This document shows positions 25,312-35,067 of a stretch of DNA of 64,000 bases, piece by piece. Under the pieces are notes generated by a model, which saw only the letters and a list, made by a program, of their open reading frames with translations, did not search any database and had not been told where the DNA came from. The position numbers and the translations under genes are program-made. The stretch is from Nocardioides sp. Root140 (lineage in GTDB: Bacteria; Actinomycetota; Actinomycetes; Propionibacteriales; Nocardioidaceae): contig NZ_LMFI01000010.1 in assembly GCF_001426745.1 (NCBI RefSeq), positions 187,468 to 251,467 of the forward strand, written 5' to 3'. Positions within the stretch are counted from its first letter, which is position 1, and every line of letters begins with the position of its first letter.

Positions 25312-25650
25312 TCAGGCCCGACCGCCGAAGAACACCTGTATCTCGGTGATCAGGCCGTCACGCACCGTGATGAGCTCGGTGTTCCGGTAGCGCTCCCCGG
25401 TCGTCAGCTCGTACTCGTACATGAGGAAGACCCCGCCGTCGCCGGCTTCCACGACGTGGAGGACCTCCTGTGAGGTGAACCGGTCGGCGGTCGGGAAGCA
25501 CACCTCGAGGTAGGTCGCCTTGTCGATGTGGTCGTCCTGGGGACTCGTGAACGTCACGTCGTCGGCCAGCAGCCCGGTGGCCGTCGGCAGGTCCTGGGCC
25601 CGGAAGGCACCCAACATGGCGCGGACGGTCTCCGTGTTCGACAGGGTCAT
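25312..25650 (-). CDS. SnoaL/NTF2-like protein
   Basis: A 112-residue protein with the short cone-like NTF2 fold: MLGAFRAQDLPTATGLLADDVTFTSPQDD at the N-terminus and strands VVEAGDGGVFLMYEYEL...YRNTELITVRDGLITEIQVFFG at the C-terminus. Such proteins act as small isomerases, cyclases or binding proteins; nothing in the sequence selects one role. Divergent from the metallo-hydrolase gene at 25709. Confidence 0.75.
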   Translation of the reverse strand: MTLSNTETVRAMLGAFRAQDLPTATGLLADDVTFTSPQDDHIDKATYLEVCFPTADRFTSQEVLHVVEAGDGGVFLMYEYELTTGERYRNTELITVRDGLITEIQVFFGGRA

Positions 25651-25708
25651 CCTTCGAACCTACTCGCCCTGGCCGCGGTGCTTGGGCGGGTGAGCGAGAA
25701 TCAGGAGC

Positions 25709-26746
25709 GTGACCCTCCAGCGACTCCCCCTGCTCCGCAGCCTCGGCACGCGACCTCCCGCCGATGCGTTCGCGGACTCCCCGCAATACCGCGACGGGTC
25801 CTTCCACAACAGTCGACCATCCCTCATGGTCGAGGAGACGAGCCGGGCCTCGATCGCCCGCGACTTCGCCCGGAAGGGCCGCACGGGCAGGCCCAGCGGC
25901 CCGGTCCCGCTGGCCACACCCGCACTGCCGGCGACGGCCGACCAGTGCGCCGCGACCTGGCTCGGCCACGCCACCGTCCTGCTCGAGGTCGGCGGCCACT
26001 GGGTGCTGGCCGACCCGGTGTGGAGCGACCGTGTCTCGCCCGCGTCGCGCGTGGGTCCGCGCCGGCACCACCCGGTGCCGCTGGCGCTGCGTGAGCTGCC
26101 GCGGCTGAGTGCGGTGCTCATCTCGCACGACCACTACGACCACCTCGACACCGGGACCATCGAATGGCTGGCCCGGCACCAGGAGGTCGTCTTCGTGGTG
26201 CCGCTCGGCATCGGCAGCCACCTGCGCCACTGGGGAGTCCCGGAGCAGCGCATCGTCGAGCTCGACTGGGGCCAGTCGCACACCGTCGACGACCTCGTCC
26301 TCACCTGCACCGAGGCACAGCACTTCTCCGGCCGACTCTTCGCCCCGAACCCGACGTTGTGGTCGTCGTGGGTGGTGGCCGCCGGCGAACGGCGGGTCTT
26401 CTTCGGAGGGGACTCCGGCTGGACCGACGCGTTCGAGGCCATCGGGTCGGCGTACGGCCCCTTCGACCTGACCGTGCTGCCGATCGGCGCCTACGACAAG
26501 CGCTGGCCCGACGTCCACATGGACCCTGCCGAGGCACTGCGCGCGCACCGGGTGCTCGGCGGCAACGCGCTGCTGCCGATCCACTGGGCCACGTTCGACC
26601 TCGCCTTCCATCGTTGGGCCGAGCCGATCGAGTGGCTGGTGCGCGAGGCGGACGGCGTGCGCGTGGCGGCGCCGATGCCCGGCCAGAGGTTCACCCCGGA
26701 CGACGCGCTGCCGATCGACGCGTGGTGGTCCGGACCGGGGCGCTGA
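25709..26746 (+). CDS. MBL-fold metallo-hydrolase (NAPE-PLD/UlaG-like)
   Basis: A 345-residue metallo-beta-lactamase-fold enzyme. The metal motif HxHxDH appears as SHDHYDHLD, preceded by WLGHATVLLEVGGHWVLADPVWSDR, typical of the RomA/NAPE-phospholipase-D-like group; later GGDSGWTDAF and LPIHWATFDL supply the remaining ligands. It starts with GTG after AGGAGC. The natural substrate is unknown, possibly a phosphodiester or lipid amide. Confidence 0.86.
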   Translation: MTLQRLPLLRSLGTRPPADAFADSPQYRDGSFHNSRPSLMVEETSRASIARDFARKGRTGRPSGPVPLATPALPATADQCAATWLGHATVLLEVGGHWVLADPVWSDRVSPASRVGPRRHHPVPLALRELPRLSAVLISHDHYDHLDTGTIEWLARHQEVVFVVPLGIGSHLRHWGVPEQRIVELDWGQSHTVDDLVLTCTEAQHFSGRLFAPNPTLWSSWVVAAGERRVFFGGDSGWTDAFEAIGSAYGPFDLTVLPIGAYDKRWPDVHMDPAEALRAHRVLGGNALLPIHWATFDLAFHRWAEPIEWLVREADGVRVAAPMPGQRFTPDDALPIDAWWSGPGR

Positions 26747-26758
26747 CGGGCCCGGAGA

Positions 26759-27472
26759 TCAACGCAGCGGACCCTCGTGGAAGTGGTCCAGCGCGGCCAT
26801 CATCTTCGGCTGGAGCGCCTCAGGGTTCTTGATCGGGCTCGGTGCGATCACCGACACCGACGTGTAGACGCCGTCAGAGCAGGCCTGCGCGTTGATGCTG
26901 AGCGGCTCGTCGGGTGACGGCACGACGTTGACCACGTTGTTGGATCCCTCGGGTCGGCCCTGGATGTCGACCACCATCGTGGTGAACAGGTCGCAGGCCT
27001 GGTCGGGGTCGAGCCCGTCACCCGACTCGAGCAGGTCGAGTCCCTCCTGCAGCTTGGCCTGGTTCTCCGCGTCGTCGAGGAGGCCCTGGTCGATCACCTG
27101 CCTGATCGCCACCTTCACCGTGCGCGCCCAGACGTCAGCCGGCGTGATCGACACGTTCAGCTGGCTCAGGTCGCCGCTCAGCCTGGCCACGCACGTGGGC
27201 GAACCCGCGACCGTCAACAGCCGCACCTCGTCGGGCGTGGCGATCGCGCGGACCTCGTCGGCGTCGAGCAGTGCCTCGCAGTCGTCGTCGCTCTGCGCCA
27301 TGCCGCTGTCGTCCGTGGGCTCGGTCGGGATCTCCGTCGTCGACTCCGTCGGTGAGTCGGACGAGGAGGCCGCGGACGCCGGGTCGCCGGCGCGCCCGGA
27401 GGCCCCCTGGTCGTCGGAGCACCCCGCCAGGAACAGGGCTGGTACGACGAACGCGGCGAGAAGGCACTTCAT
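26759..27472 (-). CDS. DUF3558-family lipoprotein
   Basis: A 237-residue predicted lipoprotein with lipobox LFLAGC (Cys about 19), a Ser/Thr/Pro/Glu-rich linker, then a DUF3558-like domain beginning DDDCEALLDADEVRAIA and containing GSPTCVARL and DQACDLFTTM. The ATG at 27472 starts the signal; the longer frame at 27505 adds residues ahead of it. It ends 12 bases from the convergent metallo-hydrolase gene. Function unknown. Confidence 0.78.
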   Translation of the reverse strand: MKCLLAAFVVPALFLAGCSDDQGASGRAGDPASAASSSDSPTESTTEIPTEPTDDSGMAQSDDDCEALLDADEVRAIATPDEVRLLTVAGSPTCVARLSGDLSQLNVSITPADVWARTVKVAIRQVIDQGLLDDAENQAKLQEGLDLLESGDGLDPDQACDLFTTMVVDIQGRPEGSNNVVNVVPSPDEPLSINAQACSDGVYTSVSVIAPSPIKNPEALQPKMMAALDHFHEGPLR

Positions 27473-27540
27473 GGGGACATCCTGCCCGTCCGACGCACCC
27501 GCCACACCCGACGGCCAGTCGCATCCGCCAGAGTGGACCC

Positions 27541-28206
27541 ATGGATTCCGTCGAGATCGCGCGCCACGAATCCCCGCGCGGCGAGGTCGTGCTGCGCGAA
27601 CGCCGCGAGGACAACGCCCCTACCGTGCTGGAGCTGCGGGTCAACGGCGTGTTCGTGATGGACACCCTTGAGACCAGCAGTGAACGAGCCCTGGCCACCG
27701 CCGCACTCGGCCTGGTCGACCGCCCGGGCAGCGTGCTGGTCGGCGGACTCGGGCTGGGCTTCACGCTTGCCGAGGTGCTCGCCGATCGCCGCGTGGAGTC
27801 CTGCACCGTGGTCGAGCTGGAACAGTCACTGGTCGACTGGATGCGCGACGGCACGATCTCGCACGGCCCCGCGCTGCTGGCCGACGAACGCCTCGACGTG
27901 GTCGTCGCGGACGTCGCCACCGCGTTGGCCGAGGCGGACGATTCGGCGTACGACCTGGTCCTGCTCGACGTCGACAACGGCCCCGACTACCTCGTGCACG
28001 ACGCCAACGAGGCGATCTACCTGCCGCCGTTCCTGCAGGCCGCACGTCGGGTGACCCGTCAGGTGCTGGCCATCTGGTCGGCGGCCGAGACCTCCACGCT
28101 GCAGACCGCGATGACCGAGGTGTTCGGCAACTGCGAGCCCCTGTCGTACGACGTCCAGCTCGGCACGCGCGAGGAGAAGTACTGGCTCTACGTCAGTCGA
28201 GTCTGA
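27541..28206 (+). CDS. Spermidine synthase-like SAM-dependent protein
   Basis: A 221-residue Rossmann-fold protein. VLVGGLGLGFTLAEVLADR is the glycine-rich SAM/dcSAM site, VVELEQSLVDWM the acidic loop after beta-2, and YDLVLLDVDNGPDYLVHDANEAIY the DxDNGP-type catalytic segment similar to spermidine synthases. The N-terminus has ELRVNGVFVMDTLETSSERALA, also found in this family. It lacks full-length polyamine-binding regions, so the reaction is uncertain. It ends flush against the convergent TetR gene. Confidence 0.8.
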   Translation: MDSVEIARHESPRGEVVLRERREDNAPTVLELRVNGVFVMDTLETSSERALATAALGLVDRPGSVLVGGLGLGFTLAEVLADRRVESCTVVELEQSLVDWMRDGTISHGPALLADERLDVVVADVATALAEADDSAYDLVLLDVDNGPDYLVHDANEAIYLPPFLQAARRVTRQVLAIWSAAETSTLQTAMTEVFGNCEPLSYDVQLGTREEKYWLYVSRV

Positions 28207-28803
28207 CTAGGAGCCGATGCCGGGGAGCGTGGCCAGCACGGCAGCCCACTGCGCCAGGTCGGCCTTGCGGCGCTGCAGGTCGCTGCGCAACAGGGCACCG
28301 AGGCCGACGCCGCGGGTCAGATCGATGGTCAACCGCACCGACTCGGCGGCCCGCGGCTCCCTCCGGTCGACCTCCAGCAGCTCGGCGGTGGTGCGGAACA
28401 GCTCGCGACTGAAGCGCTGCTCGAGTGGCAGCACCAGGGCGCGCAGCCCCGGGTCGGTGGCGGCGGCGACCCACAGCTGGGTGGCCGCCCGCCCGAAGCG
28501 TCCGGCCCACATGTCGGTGAGCAGCTCGACCACGGCCAGCGGCCGGTTCCCTCCCTCGGCGAAGTGCGCCTCCTGCTCGCGCATCTCGCGGGTGAGCTCG
28601 TCGGTGACCGACTCGACGGCGGCACGCACCAGGTCGTCGCGGGTCGCGAAGTGATGCTGGGCCGCGCCGCGGGACACGCCCGCGCGCGCGGCCACCGCCA
28701 CCACCGTGGTGCCCGACCAGCCGACCTCGGCGAGGTTGTCGATGGTGGCGTCCAGCAACCGCTGCCGGGTGGCCCGAGATCTCTCCTGCTGCGGCTGGCT
28801 CAT
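28207..28803 (-). CDS. TetR-family transcriptional regulator
   Basis: A 198-residue repressor-type protein. Helix-turn-helix at residues about 10-60: RQRLLDATIDNLAEVGWSGTTVVAVAARAGVSRGAAQHHF. The remainder is a helical ligand-binding domain. It lies one base downstream of the acyl-CoA synthetase stop codon on the same strand, so it probably controls that gene, perhaps through the palindrome at 30666-30689. Acyl-CoA ligands are common for regulators so placed. Confidence 0.9.
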   Translation of the reverse strand: MSQPQQERSRATRQRLLDATIDNLAEVGWSGTTVVAVAARAGVSRGAAQHHFATRDDLVRAAVESVTDELTREMREQEAHFAEGGNRPLAVVELLTDMWAGRFGRAATQLWVAAATDPGLRALVLPLEQRFSRELFRTTAELLEVDRREPRAAESVRLTIDLTRGVGLGALLRSDLQRRKADLAQWAAVLATLPGIGS

Positions 28804-28804
28804 G

Positions 28805-30565
28805 TCACTCGTAGAGTCGCGTGATCACGTCGGCGTACTTGTCGTTGATCGGCTTGCGGCGCAGCTTGAGGGTCGGGGTGAGCACCTCGCTGCCAGGCAG
28901 CCAGAACTCCGGCAGCACCTCTACCTTCTTGACCTGCTCGACCCGCGACAGCTTGGCGTTGCCCGCGTCGACTCCGGCCTGCACGGCAGCGAGCAGCTCC
29001 GGGTGCTTGGCCAGCGTGGCCGGGTCCGCCGCCACGCCCGCCTTCTCGGCGAACGCGGCAGCAGCGTCGGGGTCGAGCGTCACCAGGGCCACGTTGTAGG
29101 GGCGGCCGTCGCCGATCACGGTGATCGTGGCGGCCAACGGGGTGGTCACCTTGAGCGTGTTCTCGATGTTGGACGGCGACATGTTCTTGCCCGAGGAGCT
29201 GATGATCAGCTCCTTCTTGCGGTCGACGATGGTCAGGTAGCCGTCGGCGTCGAGGGTGCCGACGTCGCCGGTGTGCAGCCAGCCGTCCTCGTCGATCGCC
29301 TCGCGTGTCTTCTCCGGGTCCTTGCGGTAGCCGGGCATGACGCCGGGCCCGCGGAACAGCACCTCGCCGTCCTCGGCGATGCGGATCTCGGTGCCGGGCA
29401 GTCCGGGGCCGACGCTGCCGACCTTGGCCTTGCCGGGCGGGTTGATGGTGCCGGCCCCCGAGAGCTCCGACATGCCCCACAGCTCGCACACGTTGACGCC
29501 CAGGCCCATGAAGAACTTCAGCGTCTCGGGCGCGATCGCGGCGGCACCCGACCAGGCCCACTTGAGCTCGGACATGCCGAGCGCCTCGCGCACCTTGGAG
29601 AGCACGAGCTTGTCGGCCAGCCCGACCTGCAGGCGGTCGAGGGTGCCGAGCTGCTTGCCGGTGAGCACGGCCTCGGCACGCATCGCGGCCAGCTCGAGGG
29701 CCCAGGCGAACATCTTCTTCTTGACCGGGGACTCCTCGGCGGCGAGCTTCGCCTCGACGGCCATCTTGATCTTCTCCCAGACCCGCGGCACGGCGAACCA
29801 GATCGTCGGCCGGGCGTCGGGCAGGGCGGCCGCGATCGCGCGCGGGTCGTCCACATAGGTGACCTGTACGCCGCTGGTGGCCGCGAAGTACTGCGCGGAC
29901 GCACGGTCGGCGATGTGGGCCGCGGGCAGGAAGGACGTGATCCGGTCGCCGAACTCGACCGGCACCACCTTCAACGCGGACTCCACCGTGTCGATGATGT
30001 TGGCGTGGGTCAGCTGCACGCCCTTCGGCGGTCCGGTGGTGCCCGAGGTGTAGATCAGGGTGAGGACGTCGTCGGGCTGGACCGCCCGCCAGGCGGCTTC
30101 GAAGTCGAAGTCCGGGTCGCCCGAGGCCTCCAGCTCCTCGAGGCTCATCGTGGCTCCCTCAGGCTTCCCGTCGACCACGATCACGTGCTCGAGCGAGATC
30201 CCGGAGGCGAGGATCGCCGGGAGCAGCGCGGTCTCGGTGACCACTGCCGTGTTCTCCGCGTTGCCGAAGAGGTAGTCGATCTGGTCCGGCGACGAGGTGT
30301 TGTAGATCGAGAACGCGATCACGCCGAGGTGCATGGCTCCGGCGTCGACCCAGGCGAACTCGGGGCGGTTGGTCAGCATGAGCGCAAGGGTGTCCCCGCG
30401 CTCCAGGCCGAGCTTGGCCAGGCCCGCGGCAACCTTGCGGACGCGGTCGGCGTACTCCTGCCAGGTGACGGAGACGGCATCACCCGGCGTGCGCAGGGCC
30501 ACGGCGGACGGCTGGACCGTGACGGTGCGTTGGAACGCTGCACAGACGGTGGTGGGCTGGGGCAT
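28805..30565 (-). CDS. Long-chain acyl-CoA synthetase (FadD15-like)
   Basis: A 586-residue adenylate-forming ligase that activates fatty acids with ATP and CoA. The P-loop is LIYTSGTTGPPKGVQLTH; the middle has WGMSELSGAGTINP and DEDGWLHTGDVGTLDADGY; the hinge is IVDRKKELIISSSGKNMSPSNIE. The size and the ISSSGKN hinge match the ACSL/FadD15 type. The promoter at 30602-30630 and operator-like palindrome upstream, together with the following TetR gene, suggest lipid-responsive control. Confidence 0.92.
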   Translation of the reverse strand: MPQPTTVCAAFQRTVTVQPSAVALRTPGDAVSVTWQEYADRVRKVAAGLAKLGLERGDTLALMLTNRPEFAWVDAGAMHLGVIAFSIYNTSSPDQIDYLFGNAENTAVVTETALLPAILASGISLEHVIVVDGKPEGATMSLEELEASGDPDFDFEAAWRAVQPDDVLTLIYTSGTTGPPKGVQLTHANIIDTVESALKVVPVEFGDRITSFLPAAHIADRASAQYFAATSGVQVTYVDDPRAIAAALPDARPTIWFAVPRVWEKIKMAVEAKLAAEESPVKKKMFAWALELAAMRAEAVLTGKQLGTLDRLQVGLADKLVLSKVREALGMSELKWAWSGAAAIAPETLKFFMGLGVNVCELWGMSELSGAGTINPPGKAKVGSVGPGLPGTEIRIAEDGEVLFRGPGVMPGYRKDPEKTREAIDEDGWLHTGDVGTLDADGYLTIVDRKKELIISSSGKNMSPSNIENTLKVTTPLAATITVIGDGRPYNVALVTLDPDAAAAFAEKAGVAADPATLAKHPELLAAVQAGVDAGNAKLSRVEQVKKVEVLPEFWLPGSEVLTPTLKLRRKPINDKYADVITRLYE

Positions 30566-30601
30566 GGGTGGCGGGTCTCCCTCTGAGCGATCGATGGCCG
30601 A

Positions 30602-30630
30602 ATGTAAGCCACGTCACACACGCAAAGCAA
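30602..30630 (-). promoter_or_regulatory. Putative sigma-70 promoter of the acyl-CoA synthetase gene
   Basis: On the minus strand TTGCTT (30625-30630) and TTACAT (30602-30607) are separated by exactly 17 bases, upstream of the start codon at 30565. Confidence 0.45.
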
Positions 30631-30665
30631 GCACTCCTGATTGTTTTCGGACCCACTGGGCCGTC

Positions 30666-30689
30666 TCTCTCAAACTGCCGTTTGAGAGA
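30666..30689. promoter_or_regulatory. Operator-like palindrome between fadD and fumC
   Basis: TCTCTCAAAC-TGCC-GTTTGAGAGA is a perfect 10-bp inverted repeat in the divergent promoter region, 20 bases upstream of the fumarase ATG. A likely target for the TetR protein encoded at 28207, or for another dimeric repressor. Confidence 0.5.
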
Positions 30690-30708
30690 CATGGCCTAGC
30701 CTCGAGGC

Positions 30709-32091
<1,383 letters not shown>

Positions 32092-32092
32092 C

Positions 32093-33481
32093 ATGGCGGA
32101 AGCGCTGCTGCCCGGCCTGCTCCGAGCCCGCACCGACCGGCACCTGAGCGTCGCCGGCACCACCACCAGCCACGCCGACCTGCTGGCCGCCGCCGCGGTC
32201 GTGGCCGACTCGCTGGCCGGTCGGAGACGCGTGGCGGTGCTCGCGACGCCGACGATGTCGACCGTGCTCGCCGTGACCGGGGCCCTGCTGGCCGGCGTCG
32301 AGGTCGTGCCCGTGCCACCCGACTCCGGGGCCGCCGAGCTGCGCCACATCCTCTCCGACGCGACACCCGACGCCTGGCTGGGCGCGGCGCCAGACGACAC
32401 GTCCTTGCCCGCGCTCGAGATCGACGAGACGGCCAGGGCGTCGTACACGCCGGTGCAGGTCGACCCGGAGCGCATCGCCTTCGTGCTCTACACCTCGGGC
32501 ACCACCGGCCTGCCCAAGGGTGTGCTGCTCTCCCGCCGCGCACTCACGGCCGGGCTCGACGGCCTCATCGACGCCTGGGCATGGACCAGCGACGACGTCC
32601 TCGTGCACGGCCTTCCACTGTTCCACGTGCACGGCCTGGTGCTGGGCGTGCTCGGCCCGCTGCGCATCGGAGGCAGCCTCGTGCACGTCGGCCGCGGCAC
32701 GCCCGAGGCGTACGCCGGGGCGAAGGGCACCATGTACTTCGCGGTCCCGACCATCTGGTCACGCCTGGCCGAGTCGCCAGACCATGCCCGCGAGCTGACC
32801 GGCGCGCGACTGCTGGTCTCGGGCAGCGCGGCCCTGCCGGTGCCGGTCTTCGAGCGCCTCAAGGAGCTCACCGGCCACGAGGTGGCCGAGCGCTACGGCA
32901 TGAGCGAGACCCTGATCACCGTGGCCACGCGGGCCGACGGCGTACGACGGGCCGGTTGGGTCGGCGTGCCGGTCGCGGGGGTCGAGACCAGGCTGCGCGA
33001 CGAGCACGGCGCCGACGTGCCGCACGACGGCGAGTCCGTCGGCCGGCTCGAGGTGCGCGGCGCCACCTTGTTCGACGGCTACCTCAACCGCGCCGAGGCG
33101 ACTGCCGAGACGTTCACCGACGACGGCTGGTTCGTCACCGGAGACGTGGCGGTGATCGACGCGGACGGCGCGCACCGCATCGTCGGGCGCGAGTCGGTCG
33201 ACCTGATCAAGTCGGCCGGCTACCGCATCGGCGCCGGCGAGATCGAGTCGACGCTGCTCGGGCACCCGGCGGTCGCCGAGTGCGCCGTGATCGGCGCCCC
33301 CGACCCCGACCTGGGCCAGAAGATCGTGGCGTTCGTGGTGGCCCGCACACCGGTCAGCGCCGCGGACCTCACGTCGTACGTCGGCGAGGAGCTCTCCGCG
33401 CACAAGCGGCCGAGGGAGATCGTGTTCGTCGATGCCCTGCCCCGCAACGAGATGGGCAAGGTGCAGAAGAAGCGGCTCTAG
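32093..33481 (+). CDS. Acyl-CoA synthetase, possibly MatB (malonyl-CoA synthetase)-like
   Basis: A 462-residue adenylate-forming ligase, shorter than fatty-acyl types. P-loop FVLYTSGTTGLPKGVLLSRRAL; core HGLPLFHVHGLVLG, ERYGMSETLITVATRADG, FVTGDVAVIDADG and the hinge IVGRESVDLIKSAGYRIGAGEIE, ending PRNEMGKVQKKRL. The size, HVHGL segment and GRESxDxIKxxGYxIGAxEIE hinge recall malonyl/methylmalonyl-CoA synthetases, but substrate choice cannot be proven. The ATG is one base past the fumC stop. A hairpin terminator follows. Confidence 0.85.
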   Translation: MAEALLPGLLRARTDRHLSVAGTTTSHADLLAAAAVVADSLAGRRRVAVLATPTMSTVLAVTGALLAGVEVVPVPPDSGAAELRHILSDATPDAWLGAAPDDTSLPALEIDETARASYTPVQVDPERIAFVLYTSGTTGLPKGVLLSRRALTAGLDGLIDAWAWTSDDVLVHGLPLFHVHGLVLGVLGPLRIGGSLVHVGRGTPEAYAGAKGTMYFAVPTIWSRLAESPDHARELTGARLLVSGSAALPVPVFERLKELTGHEVAERYGMSETLITVATRADGVRRAGWVGVPVAGVETRLRDEHGADVPHDGESVGRLEVRGATLFDGYLNRAEATAETFTDDGWFVTGDVAVIDADGAHRIVGRESVDLIKSAGYRIGAGEIESTLLGHPAVAECAVIGAPDPDLGQKIVAFVVARTPVSAADLTSYVGEELSAHKRPREIVFVDALPRNEMGKVQKKRL

Positions 33482-33496
33482 ACCTGAAGTGGCGCT

Positions 33497-33535
33497 GGGC
33501 CTGGTGACCGACCGTCAACGGTCGGCCACCAGCCC
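33497..33535. terminator. Strong bidirectional terminator hairpin
   Basis: Arms 33497-33515 and 33518-33535 pair almost completely (GGGC-TGGTG-CCGACCGT type core) over a 2-base loop between the convergent acyl-CoA synthetase and PKD-protein genes. Confidence 0.75.
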
Positions 33536-33545
33536 ACCCCCGCCC

Positions 33546-34874
33546 TCAGCGACGCGTCAGTGACTGAGCGCGCCAGACCACCGTGGACAGGTTGCCGACC
33601 TTGTCCTGGGCGATCACGTTGTAGACCAGCTGGCCCTTGGCCAGGCGCGGCAGGCGCGCCGTCCAGGTACCGGTGGCGGTGGGCACCACGACCCTGATGC
33701 CCGACTTGCGCAGCGCGGCCGACTTGGTCGTGCCGGCCTTGACCCACGTGCCGGTGGCGGGCCGGAAGGCGTACCAGGCCGCGCCCCGCTTCTCGACGGC
33801 GCGGACTCGCACCTGGCGGACGCCGGTGCCGCTGTCACGGGCCACACCACGCAGGGTGGTCCACTTGCGCACCGACGTGCGCGGGGCACGCGGCAGCGTC
33901 AGCCGGACCACGGGGCGGGCGGTGTCTGCCTTGACCGTCACGGCGCCGACCTCGACCGGAACGCTGTTCTGGGCCTCGTCGGTCAGCGTGACGCTCGGCG
34001 TGAACGGGCCGGCGGTGCGGTAGACGTGGGCCAGCACGGTGCCGGTCGTCCAGAGAACCAGCGGAGTGCCGTCTCCCCAGTCGACGCGTCGTTCGATCAG
34101 GTTGCCCGGCGTCCAGTTGTCGACGAGCGCGTCCTGCGTGAGCTGGACCTTGGTGAGCTTCGCCCACGCCGTTGCCGGGCTCAGGGTGAACGCGCCGGTG
34201 GGTGCGGCGTGGTCGTTGACGACCACCGCGTCCAGGGTGAGCTCACGGGTGTTCCCGGCCAGGTCGGTCAGGCGCACCCGGGGCACGTAGCGCGCCTCGG
34301 TCGTCGGGTAGACGTGGACGAGCGACGTGCCGGTCGACCACTCCTGCTCGGTGGAGTCACCCCAGGTGACGGTGCGAGTGATGGAGTCGGCTGCCGTGAC
34401 GTCGTCCGACAGCGCGGCCTGGGTCACGGTCGTGGTGTAGCCGTCGGCGTCGACCGACACGTCGAACGCGCCGGTCGGCGCGGTGAGGTCGGCCAGCACC
34501 TTGGCGCCCGACTGGACGAGCTTCCCCCTGCGGGTGCCGGCGTACGGCGTCACACGGACCCTGACCGACGTGCCGGGCCGGGCCGTCGTGAACGCAGTCC
34601 AGGCTTCGTCGGTGACGGTCTCGGAGTCGAGCACGACGCCTGCTGCGTCGACCAGCTGGACCCGGTACGTGGTGGCCCGGCTGGCCTGGTTCCACGTCGC
34701 CGGGACCACGTAGGCCGCGGCAGGCTTGGTGATCGCGCCGGCGACGAGGCCGGTGACGGCTCCCGGCCTGACCGGCGGGGCGGCCACGCTGGGTGAGATG
34801 GAGGCGACCAGCGTGATGCCGGTGGCCACGGCGAGAGCGGGCAGAGTCCTGCCCAGGAAATTTTGTGCGCGCAC
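33546..34874 (-). CDS. Exported PKD-domain protein
   Basis: A 442-residue secreted protein. The N-terminal signal peptide (about residues 9-30, LPALAVATGITLVASISPSVAA) is followed by a fibronectin-like segment, then two PKD-like modules: TVTWGDSTEQEW...HVYPTTEARYVPRVRLTDLAGN and RVDWGDGTPLVLW...HVYRTAGPFTPSVTLTDEAQN. The C-terminus looks like another beta-sandwich (TLRGVARDSGTGVRQVRVRA). Likely a cell-surface adhesin or binding protein. The GTG at 34874 is preferred to the upstream ATG because it begins the signal and AAAGG stands 7 bases before it. The leader RNA may fold into a pseudoknot over that site. Confidence 0.75.
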   Translation of the reverse strand: MRAQNFLGRTLPALAVATGITLVASISPSVAAPPVRPGAVTGLVAGAITKPAAAYVVPATWNQASRATTYRVQLVDAAGVVLDSETVTDEAWTAFTTARPGTSVRVRVTPYAGTRRGKLVQSGAKVLADLTAPTGAFDVSVDADGYTTTVTQAALSDDVTAADSITRTVTWGDSTEQEWSTGTSLVHVYPTTEARYVPRVRLTDLAGNTRELTLDAVVVNDHAAPTGAFTLSPATAWAKLTKVQLTQDALVDNWTPGNLIERRVDWGDGTPLVLWTTGTVLAHVYRTAGPFTPSVTLTDEAQNSVPVEVGAVTVKADTARPVVRLTLPRAPRTSVRKWTTLRGVARDSGTGVRQVRVRAVEKRGAAWYAFRPATGTWVKAGTTKSAALRKSGIRVVVPTATGTWTARLPRLAKGQLVYNVIAQDKVGNLSTVVWRAQSLTRR

Positions 34875-34881
34875 GGCGACA

Positions 34882-34938
34882 CCTTTCGGATCAGTCCCGG
34901 TGGCACCCGGATCCGAAAAGTCGGTCCCCCCAGGTGCC
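34882..34938 (-). promoter_or_regulatory. Possible structured leader of the PKD-protein mRNA
   Basis: Two complementary pairs interlock: GGCACC (34933-34938) with GGTGCC (34902-34907), and an 11-base arm (34910-34920) with 34882-34892, one mismatch. The second helix would bury the AAAGG ribosome-binding site. The arms cross, so they form a pseudoknot or alternate. GGGGGACCGA in the loop recalls c-di-AMP riboswitches, but the rest of that consensus is missing. Confidence 0.4.
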
Positions 34939-34992
34939 CTGTGTTCCGAGCATGGAGGGTGTGCGCCGCACCACGTGCGGAAATGGAGCTGA

Positions 34993-35010
34993 ACCGGCGG
35001 ATCAGCCGGT
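34993..35010 (-). terminator. Hairpin after the transglycosylase-like gene
   Basis: ACCGGC-N6-GCCGGT lies about 60 bases downstream of the stop codon of the lytic transglycosylase-like gene and upstream of the PKD-protein leader. Confidence 0.45.
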
Positions 35011-35067
35011 GCGCGCGTGACCCGTTCGAACCAGACTAGACAACTGGCCGGTCGGATCGAGGGCGAC

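Noticed and set aside
28706..30586. 626-codon plus-strand frame
   Set aside because: Shadow of the acyl-CoA synthetase gene, whose motifs are unambiguous.
35018..35040. GTTCGAACC resembling a tRNA T-loop
   Set aside because: No matching acceptor, D or anticodon arms around it.
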